A stretch of DNA of 64,000 bases, from contig JAGZUF010000012.1 of assembly GCA_018380115.1 (NCBI GenBank), positions 1 to 64,000 on the forward strand. The letters run 5' to 3'. A program made the translations under genes and the position numbers. The notes under the pieces were generated by a model. That model was not told the origin of the DNA. It saw only the letters and a program-made list of their open reading frames with translations, and made no database searches. Source of the DNA: Oscillospiraceae bacterium (GTDB lineage: Bacteria; Bacillota; Clostridia; Oscillospirales; Ruminococcaceae). Shown here in pieces: positions 44,320-52,346 of the stretch. Each line of letters starts with the position of its first letter. The stretch's first letter is position 1.

Positions 44320-45825
44320 TCACAGTTCATGCATCAGCCCGCGGGTAGCGGGGTACAGGCTGTCATAGATATGGCGGATCTTTTCATACTGGCTGTGGCG
44401 CTTTGCATCCGGCTGCACCACACGGCCCGGCTTTATTACTGCCGCCAGCTCGTCAAAGCTGTGCAGAGCCCCGGTGCCCAGCGCCGCCAGCAGCGCGCAT
44501 CCATAGCTTGCACCGATGCTCACCTTCGGAATGCTGAGCGGCTTGCCCAGAATATCTGCCACAATCTGCATCCACACCGGATTTTTGGTGCCGCCGCCCA
44601 CCACTGTCACCATATCCACCGGCAGGCCTATCTCTTCCATCACCGCGATGTTCTGCGCCACCGAGAAGCCGATACCCTCCAGCGCCGCATGATAGATATG
44701 CTCGCGCGTATGCTCCAGTGTGAGGCCGAAAATAACGCCGCGCGCCTTTTCATCGTTCACGGGGCAGCGCTCGCCTGCAAAATACGGAAGCACCACAAGG
44801 CCCCCGCTTCCCGGCGGGATATCCCGCACACGCTCCATCATTTCGGCATACGGCTCGGCCACGCTGCCGTCCATCAAATCAAAATACAGCGTGTCGCGCA
44901 TCCAGCGCGTCAGCGTGCCCGCGGTGTTGGTGCCGCCCGAAACGCTGTAGGTGCCCGGCACTGTAAAATTGCCGCCGTGGATGCGGTGGTCGTACACCAT
45001 GTGGTCGGCGCAGTAATAGAAGAACAGCGACGAGCCGAACTGGAACATCACGCGGCCGGGCTTCACAATGCCCACACTGATGGCTTCGCTGGTGGAATCG
45101 CCTGTGCCGCATATTACGGGCGTGCCCTCAGCAAGGCCCGTCTGCGCCGCAGCCCCGGCCGTCACACGCCCGGCAATGTCGTGTACGAACATGGTGCGCG
45201 CCAGCTGGCTGCCGCTGCAGAACAGCCCCGCCTCGGCCTCGTTGATCTGCCCGTCCTGTGTATAAAGCGGCTTGAAGGACGACTTCGCCAGAAACTGGTC
45301 TATCACATATTCTCCGGTGAGCTTTGCCGTAATGTAAGAAGAGCCGGTGAGGAATTTATAGGTTCGGGCATATACGTCCGGCTCATGGTTTTTGATCCAC
45401 ATGATTTTGGGCGCAATGTCATCGGAACACAGCGTATGGCCGAACAGCTCTTTTACCCTTTCCGGGCCGTAGTACCGGTTCAGAAAAGCGATTTCTTCGC
45501 TGGCCCTCGCGTCAATGCCGTACAAAATGGCCTTGCGCAGCGGCCGGCAGTTTTCATCCACCGGAAGGCAGTCGCAGCCAAGCACATCGGCGCCTACGCC
45601 CGCAATGTCTCTCGGGTCAATGCCGGTTTCCTGCAGAATGCCCTTCGACACCTTGCAGAAATCATTCCACCAGACAGCTTCTGCATCCTGCTCAAAGTGG
45701 TTGGGCTGCGGGTTTTCCATCTCATGCTTTGCCGAATGGGCCGCCACCACTTCATAGGCTTCATTCACCAGCACACCCTTTGTCTCAAAGGTGCCCACAT
45801 CTATTCCAAGGTAATATTTTGCCAC
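44320..45825 (-). CDS. FGGY-family carbohydrate kinase
   Basis: This 501-residue sugar kinase has GIDVGTFETKGVLV at the N-terminal phosphate loop, GTGDSTSEAISVG in the second domain, and VVGGGTKNPVWMQIVADI at the adenosine loop. It phosphorylates a pentulose, hexulose or polyol; the closest styles are xylulokinase/gluconokinase-type members. It starts with GTG after a G-rich site. Together with the four epimerases it suggests a ketose or ketose-amine is phosphorylated, but the substrate is not determined. Confidence 0.87.
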   Translation of the reverse strand: MAKYYLGIDVGTFETKGVLVNEAYEVVAAHSAKHEMENPQPNHFEQDAEAVWWNDFCKVSKGILQETGIDPRDIAGVGADVLGCDCLPVDENCRPLRKAILYGIDARASEEIAFLNRYYGPERVKELFGHTLCSDDIAPKIMWIKNHEPDVYARTYKFLTGSSYITAKLTGEYVIDQFLAKSSFKPLYTQDGQINEAEAGLFCSGSQLARTMFVHDIAGRVTAGAAAQTGLAEGTPVICGTGDSTSEAISVGIVKPGRVMFQFGSSLFFYYCADHMVYDHRIHGGNFTVPGTYSVSGGTNTAGTLTRWMRDTLYFDLMDGSVAEPYAEMMERVRDIPPGSGGLVVLPYFAGERCPVNDEKARGVIFGLTLEHTREHIYHAALEGIGFSVAQNIAVMEEIGLPVDMVTVVGGGTKNPVWMQIVADILGKPLSIPKVSIGASYGCALLAALGTGALHSFDELAAVIKPGRVVQPDAKRHSQYEKIRHIYDSLYPATRGLMHEL

Positions 45826-45874
45826 GGCCTTTCCCCCCCACCGAATCTTTCCAAAACGCCCGGTGCGCAGGGGC

Positions 45875-46678
45875 TCACATCGCGCTGCGGTACGCCTTTA
45901 CGATGCTCATAATCTCCTCTACGCGCGCAGGGTCTACATTGTTTTCAAACTTGCCGTCTGTCTTGAAAGCGGTGCCTACGCAGGCGCCGTCGCTGGCGTC
46001 CAGCTTTTCCCTGGCCGTTTTGGCGTTGAACCCGGTGTTGCAGAACACAGGCACGCCGCCTGCCACGCTTTTCACCTCGCTGATGAGGTCTGTTTTTGTC
46101 TCAGAGCCCGCACTTGCGCCGGACACGCACAACGCATCGGGCGCATAGCCGAACAGAATGGATTTGGCAATCGTTTTGATGTCGCGCTCTACAAGGTACA
46201 CGTCAGATTCCGGGTTCACCTTATACAGCATCTTCAAATGATCCAGGCCCAGGGCCTTTTTGCGGCGCACCACATTGGCCGCATCGGTGACGGAAACGCC
46301 ATATTCACCCATATAAGCGCCCGTAAAGGCACTGCGGATAAAGTAAGCGCCCGTGGCCGCGGCAAGGTCCAGGCTGGCCAGCGGGTTCATCACCACGTTC
46401 ACGCCGTAGGGCACTTTGATCTCCTGCTTCAGACGGCCCACAATATAGGCGATAGCCGCCACTGTAACGTAATCCGCTTTAGTCTGATAGGGCATACTGA
46501 ATTCGTCGGCGATCAGAAGGCCGTCCACGCCGCCTTCCTGCAGGGCGTGTATGTCGGCCCGCGCCTGGCTGACCACAGCCTCCAGGTCATTGCCATAGTA
46601 CGGATCTCCCGGCAAAGCGCGAAGATGCACCAGCGCAATAATAGGCTTTTCCACACCAAACAGATCTTTCGTCCACAT
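45875..46678 (-). CDS. BtpA/SgcQ-family TIM-barrel protein
   Basis: This 267-residue protein matches the BtpA family: IIALVHLRALPGDPYYG, GGVDGLLIADEFSMPY, PYGVNVVMNP, GASAGSETKTDLI and a C-terminal GTAFKTDGKFENNVDPARVEE. Cyanobacterial BtpA affects photosystem I, but in heterotrophs (for example E. coli SgcQ) the gene lies in uncharacterised sugar operons. It is probably an enzyme acting on a phosphorylated or nucleotide-linked sugar. It is the first gene after the leftward promoter. Confidence 0.82.
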   Translation of the reverse strand: MWTKDLFGVEKPIIALVHLRALPGDPYYGNDLEAVVSQARADIHALQEGGVDGLLIADEFSMPYQTKADYVTVAAIAYIVGRLKQEIKVPYGVNVVMNPLASLDLAAATGAYFIRSAFTGAYMGEYGVSVTDAANVVRRKKALGLDHLKMLYKVNPESDVYLVERDIKTIAKSILFGYAPDALCVSGASAGSETKTDLISEVKSVAGGVPVFCNTGFNAKTAREKLDASDGACVGTAFKTDGKFENNVDPARVEEIMSIVKAYRSAM

Positions 46679-46824
46679 TGTTCTTAATACCCCTTTTCAT
46701 TTTTGCTTTTGAATGGTCTGCATTTTCGTCATTTCTCACAAAATATGCAATTTGTTTCATAAACGCTCTGAAAATCAGACGGCAAACTCACCAAAAGTCC
46801 AAAACTATGAAATTATTGTGGTTA

Positions 46825-46853
46825 ATCATAGCATATCCTTTTTCGCTTTGCAA
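46825..46853 (-). promoter_or_regulatory. Leftward promoter (BtpA-FGGY-DeoR-MFS-M20-Opp operon)
   Basis: On the minus strand TTGCAA (46853-46848) is followed after 17 bp by TATGAT (46830-46825), with an extended TGC just before it. This is a convincing sigma-A-type promoter about 145 bp before the BtpA start. Confidence 0.65.
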
Positions 46854-46891
46854 GAGAAAAGTGAAATAAATTTATTACAATTTGAAATGTT

Positions 46892-46921
46892 TTGACATCC
46901 AAGCCGGCGTTATGGTATAGT
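46892..46921 (+). promoter_or_regulatory. Rightward promoter (epimerase operon)
   Basis: A perfect TTGACA (46892-46897) and TATAGT (46916-46921) are separated by 18 bp with an extended TGG. It reads toward the four epimerase genes. Confidence 0.7.
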
Positions 46922-47265
46922 AATTTTGAAAGCAAAAGGGCAATTTTCTTGTATTTTACAATTCAAAAACGTTTACTTGTCCTTTGTGTGTGATTTTATT
47001 AACAAGTCGCCTGCATCGTTGTTATTTCCGCCTCTAAAAAACGATTAAAAGTTGCAAAATACGTCATTGTTTCTACATACATTTTGAATATTCAGCCCTG
47101 TAACCGGGAAATGCAGATGTTTTGTTTTTGCATTGCACACAACTGTGCAGGCTTCCGCCATCCGGCGCCGCCTTGGCGCGCGCCGCACGGTTCTTTTGTG
47201 TTTCGCCCGCGCGGCGCGGGTACCATATTCATTTTTATTTTTTGACGGACAAAGGAGGAGTATCA

Positions 47266-48099
47266 ATGCCACATTTAAGGCGGGAACAGCTTGCCGGAAT
47301 GGGAATTCACTACATGTACCATTCCCTCGATTACTTTTTGGAGTGCCAGCAGGAGCTGGGCTTCAAAACCATTGAGATGTGGTGCGGCCGGCCGCATTTT
47401 CTGCTGGATGACCACGGCTACCAGAGCACATCCGAACTGAAAAAGAAAGTAGAGGCACACGGGCTGCATATTGGCGTGTTCACGCCTGAATGCGCCATGT
47501 ACAACTATCTTATCTGCGCGCATGATGAGTACGCCCGCAAGCGGGCGCTTGGCTATTATACGAACGGCATCAAGGCCGCAGGCGAGGTAGGTGCCAAAGT
47601 AATGCTCACCAACTGCTGCGGCTGTGACTGGAATGAAGACCCCGAACGCGTGTTTGAACGCGCCGCCAGTATGCTGCGCACACTGGCCCCCATTGCGGCG
47701 GACTGCGGCGTCACGCTTGCTGTTGAGACAGTGAGGCCGGAAGAATCTCGCATGATCATCAAACTGCCTGAACTGGCACGGCTGCTGAAAGCGGTGGATC
47801 ACCCCAATGTAAAAGCTGCGCTGGATCTGACTGCCGTGGGGGTAGCCGGCGAGACGGTGAAGGAGTGGTTTGAAACGCTGGGCAGCGATATCCGCCACAT
47901 GCACTTTGTGGATGGGCGCCCCTACGGCCACCTTGTGTGGGGCGATGGCCTGCATCCCATGGCTGATTACATCGAACTGATGAACCAGTACGGGTATGAG
48001 GGTTACCTTGGGCAGGAGATTACCGACGGCCGCTATTTCGCAGACCCCCGCGAGGCGGACCGGCGCAATATCGCGGCCTTTGAGCCGTTCTTCGTGTAA
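47266..48099 (+). CDS. FrlC-like TIM-barrel sugar epimerase/isomerase, paralogue 1
   Basis: This 277-residue protein of the AP-endonuclease-2/xylose-isomerase-like fold resembles fructoselysine 3-epimerase FrlC (compare IEMWCGRPHF with the FrlC EIWGGRPH, and VFTPECAMYNY). The four expected metal ligands are present: Glu154 (VETVRPEES), Asp187, His213 (HMHFVDG) and Glu251 (GQEITDGRYF). It also has the GHLVWGDG loop. Such enzymes epimerise or isomerise ketoses or ketosamines. It is the first of four tandem copies. AAAGGAGGAG fixes the start at 47266. Confidence 0.82.
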   Translation: MPHLRREQLAGMGIHYMYHSLDYFLECQQELGFKTIEMWCGRPHFLLDDHGYQSTSELKKKVEAHGLHIGVFTPECAMYNYLICAHDEYARKRALGYYTNGIKAAGEVGAKVMLTNCCGCDWNEDPERVFERAASMLRTLAPIAADCGVTLAVETVRPEESRMIIKLPELARLLKAVDHPNVKAALDLTAVGVAGETVKEWFETLGSDIRHMHFVDGRPYGHLVWGDGLHPMADYIELMNQYGYEGYLGQEITDGRYFADPREADRRNIAAFEPFFV

Positions 48100-48112
48100 G
48101 GAGGTGCTGAAC

Positions 48113-48949
48113 ATGAAACTTATCGATATCAGCAGGATATCTGTTTTGAATATCCATTACAATAACTATACCCTGGATTATTTTCTGGATTGCCAAGCCA
48201 GGCTCGGCGTAAAAAATGTGGAGCTGCTGGGTGCTCATCAGGGACTGTGGATGGATGAATACGGTTATCAGGACGCCGCGCCCATCCGTAAAAAGCTGGA
48301 AGCGCGTGGGCTTTCCTGCCCGGTGTTCACGCCGGAAAACTGCGGCTACGGCTACCAGTTTGCCGCAAAAGAGCCGGAGCTCAAAGAGCGCTGTTTCCGT
48401 TATTTTGCGAACGGCATCCGCTTCGGCGCAGAGCTGGGCGCCAAAATTCTGGAGGCCAACAGCGGCTGGGGCTATTGGAATGAGCCGGAGGAAGAGGGCT
48501 TCAAGCGCTCGGCCGAGATGCACAGCCGCCTGGCTGAAGTAGCAAAAGAATACGGCATGACCATCGCCTGTGAATCGCTTCGCCCGCAGGAGACACGCAT
48601 CGGTTACCGCATCGACCAAATCAAACGCCTGTTCGACACAGTGCGGCATCCTAACTTCAAGGTCATGATAGACCTCACTGCCATCTGCGTACAGGGGGAA
48701 AGCATACAGCGCTGGTTCGACACCTTTGGCGCCGAAAATATCATTCACAGCCATTTTCAGGACTGCGACCCCTATGGCCACTATGTGTGGGGCGACGGCA
48801 AGCAGAACCTGCACGATATGCTGTGCGCTTTTCTGCGCAACGGTTACACGGGCCTGTTCAGCCAGGAGCTGACGGACGGGCGCTATTTTGCAGACCCCTT
48901 CTATCATGACCAGCGCAACATGCGTAACCTTCGCATGTACACAGAATAA
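48113..48949 (+). CDS. FrlC-like TIM-barrel sugar epimerase/isomerase, paralogue 2
   Basis: This 278-residue protein is the closest relative of paralogue 1, sharing TLDYFLDCQARLGVKNVEL and the GHYVWGDG and ELTDGRYFADP segments. Metal ligands are Glu154, Asp187, His214 and Glu252. The substrate-pocket stretch differs: LLGAHQGLW replaces MWCGRPHF, so specificity has probably changed. It starts 13 bp after paralogue 1 with its own AAGGAGG. Confidence 0.82.
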   Translation: MKLIDISRISVLNIHYNNYTLDYFLDCQARLGVKNVELLGAHQGLWMDEYGYQDAAPIRKKLEARGLSCPVFTPENCGYGYQFAAKEPELKERCFRYFANGIRFGAELGAKILEANSGWGYWNEPEEEGFKRSAEMHSRLAEVAKEYGMTIACESLRPQETRIGYRIDQIKRLFDTVRHPNFKVMIDLTAICVQGESIQRWFDTFGAENIIHSHFQDCDPYGHYVWGDGKQNLHDMLCAFLRNGYTGLFSQELTDGRYFADPFYHDQRNMRNLRMYTE

Positions 48950-48964
48950 GGAGGCGGGCTTTAT

Positions 48965-49813
48965 ATGTCAAAACTGCTGATGAGTCAGCTTGCCGCTACC
49001 AATATGGTGTATATGCACTTTTCCTTCGGCTACTTTTTGGATTCCATGGACCGCCTTGGCGTCCACCGGCTGGAGCTGTACGGATGCAGCAATCATTTCC
49101 ACTTTTATGACAGCGAGGAAGACCCTGCCCCTGCCATGAAGAAGCTGCTGCGCAGCCGCGGGTTCGAAGTGGTATCTCTGATGCCGGAAGAAAACACCTA
49201 TGCTGTAAATATCGCTGCGCCCGAGGCCAATATACGGGATAAGACGGTGGCGCAGTACAAGCGCTTCATTGAAGCCGCCGCCGAGCTGGAGTGCCCGCAG
49301 ATGCTTCTGTGCCCGGGCCGTCCCTACTGGGATAAACCCTTCTCGCTTGGGTACCGGTGCGGGCTTGATTCTGTGGAAAAGCTGGTGCGCCACGGTGAAA
49401 AGTACGGGGTAACGCTGATGTACGAGAACCTGAACCCGCGTGAATCGCGCCTGGCGTCCAACCGCTTCGATCAGTTCCGCGTAGTGAAGGAGATAGATTC
49501 CCCTTATCTGAAGTGCTGTGTGGACACCGTGCCCGTGGCCTGCGCGGGCGAAACACTGGAGCAGTATTTTGAACTGATGGGTGACAAACTGGCACATATC
49601 CACCTGAATGACGGATGCCCCACAGGCCATATGAAATGGGGCGACGGCATCCAAGACCTGGACGCCCACCTGAATGCCATGCGCAAGTACGGCTACACCG
49701 GCACCATCACCATGGAGATGGCCAACGGCGCCTATCAGCTGGACCCGGAGCCGCATTACCGCGCCAATATCGAAACTCTGCGCAGCCATTTTGACGGGGG
49801 GGAACTGGTATGA
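48965..49813 (+). CDS. FrlC-like TIM-barrel sugar epimerase/isomerase, paralogue 3
   Basis: This 282-residue third copy retains all four ligands (Glu154, Asp187, His213 and Glu251) and GHMKWGDG. The pocket segment LELYGCSNHFHF and the SLMPEENTYAVN loop (replacing VFTPE) mark a more distant branch. AAGGAGGCGGG lies before the start. Its stop overlaps the next start (ATGA). Confidence 0.82.
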   Translation: MSKLLMSQLAATNMVYMHFSFGYFLDSMDRLGVHRLELYGCSNHFHFYDSEEDPAPAMKKLLRSRGFEVVSLMPEENTYAVNIAAPEANIRDKTVAQYKRFIEAAAELECPQMLLCPGRPYWDKPFSLGYRCGLDSVEKLVRHGEKYGVTLMYENLNPRESRLASNRFDQFRVVKEIDSPYLKCCVDTVPVACAGETLEQYFELMGDKLAHIHLNDGCPTGHMKWGDGIQDLDAHLNAMRKYGYTGTITMEMANGAYQLDPEPHYRANIETLRSHFDGGELV

Positions 49814-50637
49814 ATGAATGGAGCATGGCCCGCTTTTGTGTTCTGACGGCGCCGTTTCTGCATCATACGCTGGAATATGGCCTGGATTCCATTGCTGCCA
49901 ATGGCTTTTCCAGCATCGAATTATGGGGTGCCTCGCCTCATTACTGTCTGGACGATTATGACAGCGCCTCCCGCGCACACGCTGTGCGCGGGATAAACAG
50001 CATGCTGGCTGCGCGCGGCCTTACTATGGCGGTATACCACCCCGAGCAGGTGCGGCAATACCCTGTCAACATCGCTTCCCCCAGCGCGTACATACGAAAA
50101 AAAAGCCTCGATTTTATGCGCCGCAGCATTGAGGACGCCGCAGCCTTCAGCGCACCCATCATGATTCTGGCGCCCGGCTGGGTGTTCGTAGATGATTTCA
50201 CACAGGCCGACACACAGCGCGCCGTGGAAAGCATACAGCAGCTGGCCGAATGGGCAAAGCCATTGGGGGTGCGTCTGGCCATGGAGCAGCAGGAGCCCGC
50301 CACCAGCCTTTTGTGCAGCACGCTGCCGCGCCTTTCACACTTGGTAAAAGCGGCCGGGACAGAGGCCTGCATGGACATTCCGCTGGCGCTGGAAAGCGGC
50401 GTTGGCGCCGATGATTATTACGAGGCTTTCGGCTCTCTGGCCCACATACATCTGGCAGATACCGGCTACCGTGCCTTCGGCCAGGGAAGCCTGGATATCT
50501 CCGGGCTTTTGAAAAGCCTTGACGCACACGGCTATGCCGGAAAGGTCAGCATCTCGCTTTGGGGCGCCGCGCATTACCCCGACCCGGACACCCCGCTGCG
50601 CGCATGCCGCGACTGGCTGCTGGCGCATGGCTGCTGA
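49810..50637 (+). CDS. FrlC-like TIM-barrel protein, paralogue 4 with a missing metal ligand
   Basis: This 275-residue fourth copy has the pocket motif IELWGASPHYC (again FrlC-like), Glu159, Asp189 and His213. The last ligand, Glu in paralogues 1-3, is Ser249 (GYAGKVSISLWG against GYTGTITMEMAN), and the GHxxWGDG loop is absent. Metal-dependent epimerase activity may be lost or altered. It could be a partner subunit, a sensor, or an enzyme with another ligand set. Translational coupling with paralogue 3 suggests the two are made together. Confidence 0.78.
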   Translation: MNEWSMARFCVLTAPFLHHTLEYGLDSIAANGFSSIELWGASPHYCLDDYDSASRAHAVRGINSMLAARGLTMAVYHPEQVRQYPVNIASPSAYIRKKSLDFMRRSIEDAAAFSAPIMILAPGWVFVDDFTQADTQRAVESIQQLAEWAKPLGVRLAMEQQEPATSLLCSTLPRLSHLVKAAGTEACMDIPLALESGVGADDYYEAFGSLAHIHLADTGYRAFGQGSLDISGLLKSLDAHGYAGKVSISLWGAAHYPDPDTPLRACRDWLLAHGC

Positions 50638-50677
50638 AAGGCACGTATTTTGAAAAATGGAAGGGAGCAATCTCGAC

Positions 50678-51775
50678 ATGCTATATGAAGCCCGCCTTGC
50701 CCGTGCACGGCAGGCCATGCGTGAGAAGGGCATCGACCTTCTCCTGCTTACCCCTGCCACCGACCTGTTCTATCTGACAGGCATGCGCGGCCATTTGTTC
50801 GAGCGCCTTGCCTGCTGCATCATTACCAAAGACGAGGTTCACTTTATTTCGCCTGTGTTTGAGCTTGGGAACCTGAAGGAGGATACGCGCAGCCTTCTGT
50901 GCTGCCACGGCTGGCGTGACGGAGAGGACCCCTTTGCGCTGGCGAATGGCCTGCTGCCGCGGCAGGGCTGCACCATTGCTGTGGGCGCAGCCGTGCCCAG
51001 CTGGGTGCTGCTTGGCATGCAGACGCTGCGGCCGCAGTACACTTGGGTTTCGGCCGAAGGCCTGATGCGCGGCCTGCGCATGGTGAAGGATGAAGCCGAG
51101 TATGCCCTTTTGAAAAAGGCACAGCAGAACAGCTGCCGCGCTTTGTGCCGCCTGATAGAACACGGGCTGTGCGGCATGACGGAATTGCAGGCCGGCAAGC
51201 TGCTGATGCAGTACAGCGATGAAGAGGGGGTGGATTCGCCCGACGGCGTCCCCATTGTGGCCGCCGGGCCGAACAGCGCCCTGCCGCACCACGTTACGGG
51301 CGACACGGTAATCTGTCCCGGCGATGTAGTGGTGATAGATTTCGGCGGCGAAAACAGAGGCGAAGGCTATATTGCCGATACCACCCGCGTGTTTGCCATC
51401 AAACGCATGCCGGAGGGCCTTCAGGAAATTTATGATATTGTCATGGCTGCCAACCAGGCCGCCTTTGAGGCGGCCAAGCCGGGCGCCGTGTGCGAAGATG
51501 TGGACAAAGCAGCCCGCAGCGTGATAGAAAAGGCCGGCTACGGCCAGTACTTCACCCACCGGCTGGGTCATGGCCTTGGCCTGGATGTGCACGAGCACCC
51601 CTATCTTTCGGCCGGCAGCAAGCATATCATCCAGGCCGGCAATGTCTTTTCCGACGAGCCAGGCATTTATATTCCCGGGCGCTTCGGCGTCCGCATCGAA
51701 GACCTGCTGTTTGTCCATCCCGAAGGCGCTGAACGCCTCACACCGCTGGACCATGCCCTGCGTGTGGTGGATTAA
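50678..51775 (+). CDS. M24 family aminopeptidase (Xaa-Pro dipeptidase-like)
   Basis: This 365-residue pita-bread metallopeptidase has a creatinase-type N-terminal domain (LTPATDLFYLTGMRGH). The metal site is complete: Asp in VIDFGGENR, Asp in IADTTRVF, His in HRLGHGLGLDVHE, Glu in FSDEPGIY and Glu in VRIEDLLFV. It removes N-terminal residues or splits Xaa-Pro dipeptides in the cytoplasm. ATG 50657 is also in frame, but the AAGGGAG ten bases before 50678 favours the latter. It is the last gene of the rightward operon. Confidence 0.87.
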   Translation: MLYEARLARARQAMREKGIDLLLLTPATDLFYLTGMRGHLFERLACCIITKDEVHFISPVFELGNLKEDTRSLLCCHGWRDGEDPFALANGLLPRQGCTIAVGAAVPSWVLLGMQTLRPQYTWVSAEGLMRGLRMVKDEAEYALLKKAQQNSCRALCRLIEHGLCGMTELQAGKLLMQYSDEEGVDSPDGVPIVAAGPNSALPHHVTGDTVICPGDVVVIDFGGENRGEGYIADTTRVFAIKRMPEGLQEIYDIVMAANQAAFEAAKPGAVCEDVDKAARSVIEKAGYGQYFTHRLGHGLGLDVHEHPYLSAGSKHIIQAGNVFSDEPGIYIPGRFGVRIEDLLFVHPEGAERLTPLDHALRVVD

Positions 51776-51867
51776 GCTTTTTATCATGCTGCATGCAGGC
51801 GCCGCACAGCCGGGGCCGGGCAACACAGCAAGCGTCCCGTCTTGCAGTTCCGGCGCTGCATACAAGC

Positions 51868-51903
51868 AGCCCTCCCGCCAGCCGTTAGGCTGGCAGGGGG
51901 GCT
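51868..51903 (+). terminator. Terminator of the epimerase/peptidase operon
   Basis: The stem AGCCCTCCCGCCAGCC / GGCTGGCAGGGGGGCT (one mismatch) has a GTTA loop and is followed by TTTCCGTTTTCTT. It lies about 95 bp past the M24 stop. Confidence 0.75.
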
Positions 51904-52281
51904 TTTCCGTTTTCTTATCCCCTCCCTGCGGTAAGCTGCTTTGCGCCGCAGCAGGGTGCGGTTTGCACATGGCACCGCAGGAAAAAACGCCGCAATACGC
52001 CTGCCCACCGGCCGCAGGCCCTTCCTTTCCATACAGCCACAGATCCTTTGCGGCACATAAAAGGGGCGCCGCCTCCGAAAGACGCGGCAAGTGGAAAGCG
52101 CCGGGGCGCAGTCGGAAACTATGGGAAATGAATCTGTCCGCAGTACAAACCGTCCTGCCGGAGAGCATGCGTGCGGGGTAACCTGAAAAGGCTGCTTTGT
52201 GCGCACAACAGCCCCTCTCTGCGGGAATGCCGCTTTTCACGGGCCCGGCTAAAATGTACGGGGCCCCGCTCTGACTCTGAT
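51904..52281. other. Intergenic region without a supported gene
   Basis: Open frames on both strands here are overlapping and GC-driven, without ribosome binding sites or motifs. The right end leads into the promoter of the EpsG-like gene. Confidence 0.5.
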
Positions 52282-52310
52282 TTTACAGGCTGCTAAAATC
52301 ATGCTATACT
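52282..52310 (+). promoter_or_regulatory. Promoter of the orphan EpsG-like gene
   Basis: TTTACA (52282-52287) and TATACT (52305-52310) are 17 bp apart with an extended TGC before the -10. Start of transcription is about 30 bp before the coding start. Confidence 0.7.
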
Positions 52311-52346
52311 GTCAGCATAGCAAAACAGAACCGGGGGAGCTTTTCT

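Larger units (their letters stand above)
46679..47265. other. Divergent regulatory region of the two sugar/peptide operons
   Basis: This AT-rich 587-bp region has no supported gene. It contains a leftward promoter (46825-46853) and a rightward one (46892-46921), only 38 bp apart. A rightward leader of about 340 nt precedes the first epimerase gene. Similar TTTTGCTTT elements occur at 46701, about 46839 (TTTTCGCTTTG) and, inverted, about 46926-46938; they could be DeoR-family sites. Confidence 0.6.

Noticed and set aside
44329..45912. Plus-strand open frame of over 500 codons opposite the FGGY kinase
   Set aside because: It is a shadow of the kinase gene with no motifs; the kinase motifs are unambiguous on the minus strand.
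46965..46985. AAAAACGTTTACTT resembling the LacI operator core
   Set aside because: It shares only the AAACGTTT centre, lacks the flanking GC pair and palindromic arms, and lies in a region governed by a DeoR-type regulator.
46928..47265. Known riboswitch in the long leader of the epimerase operon
   Set aside because: No recognisable conserved riboswitch core was found by eye; it is kept only as an unexplained leader.
50681..52240. Minus-strand open frame of about 519 codons across the M24 gene and the following intergenic DNA
   Set aside because: It overlaps the well-supported M24 peptidase in antisense and lacks a ribosome binding site and recognisable domains.
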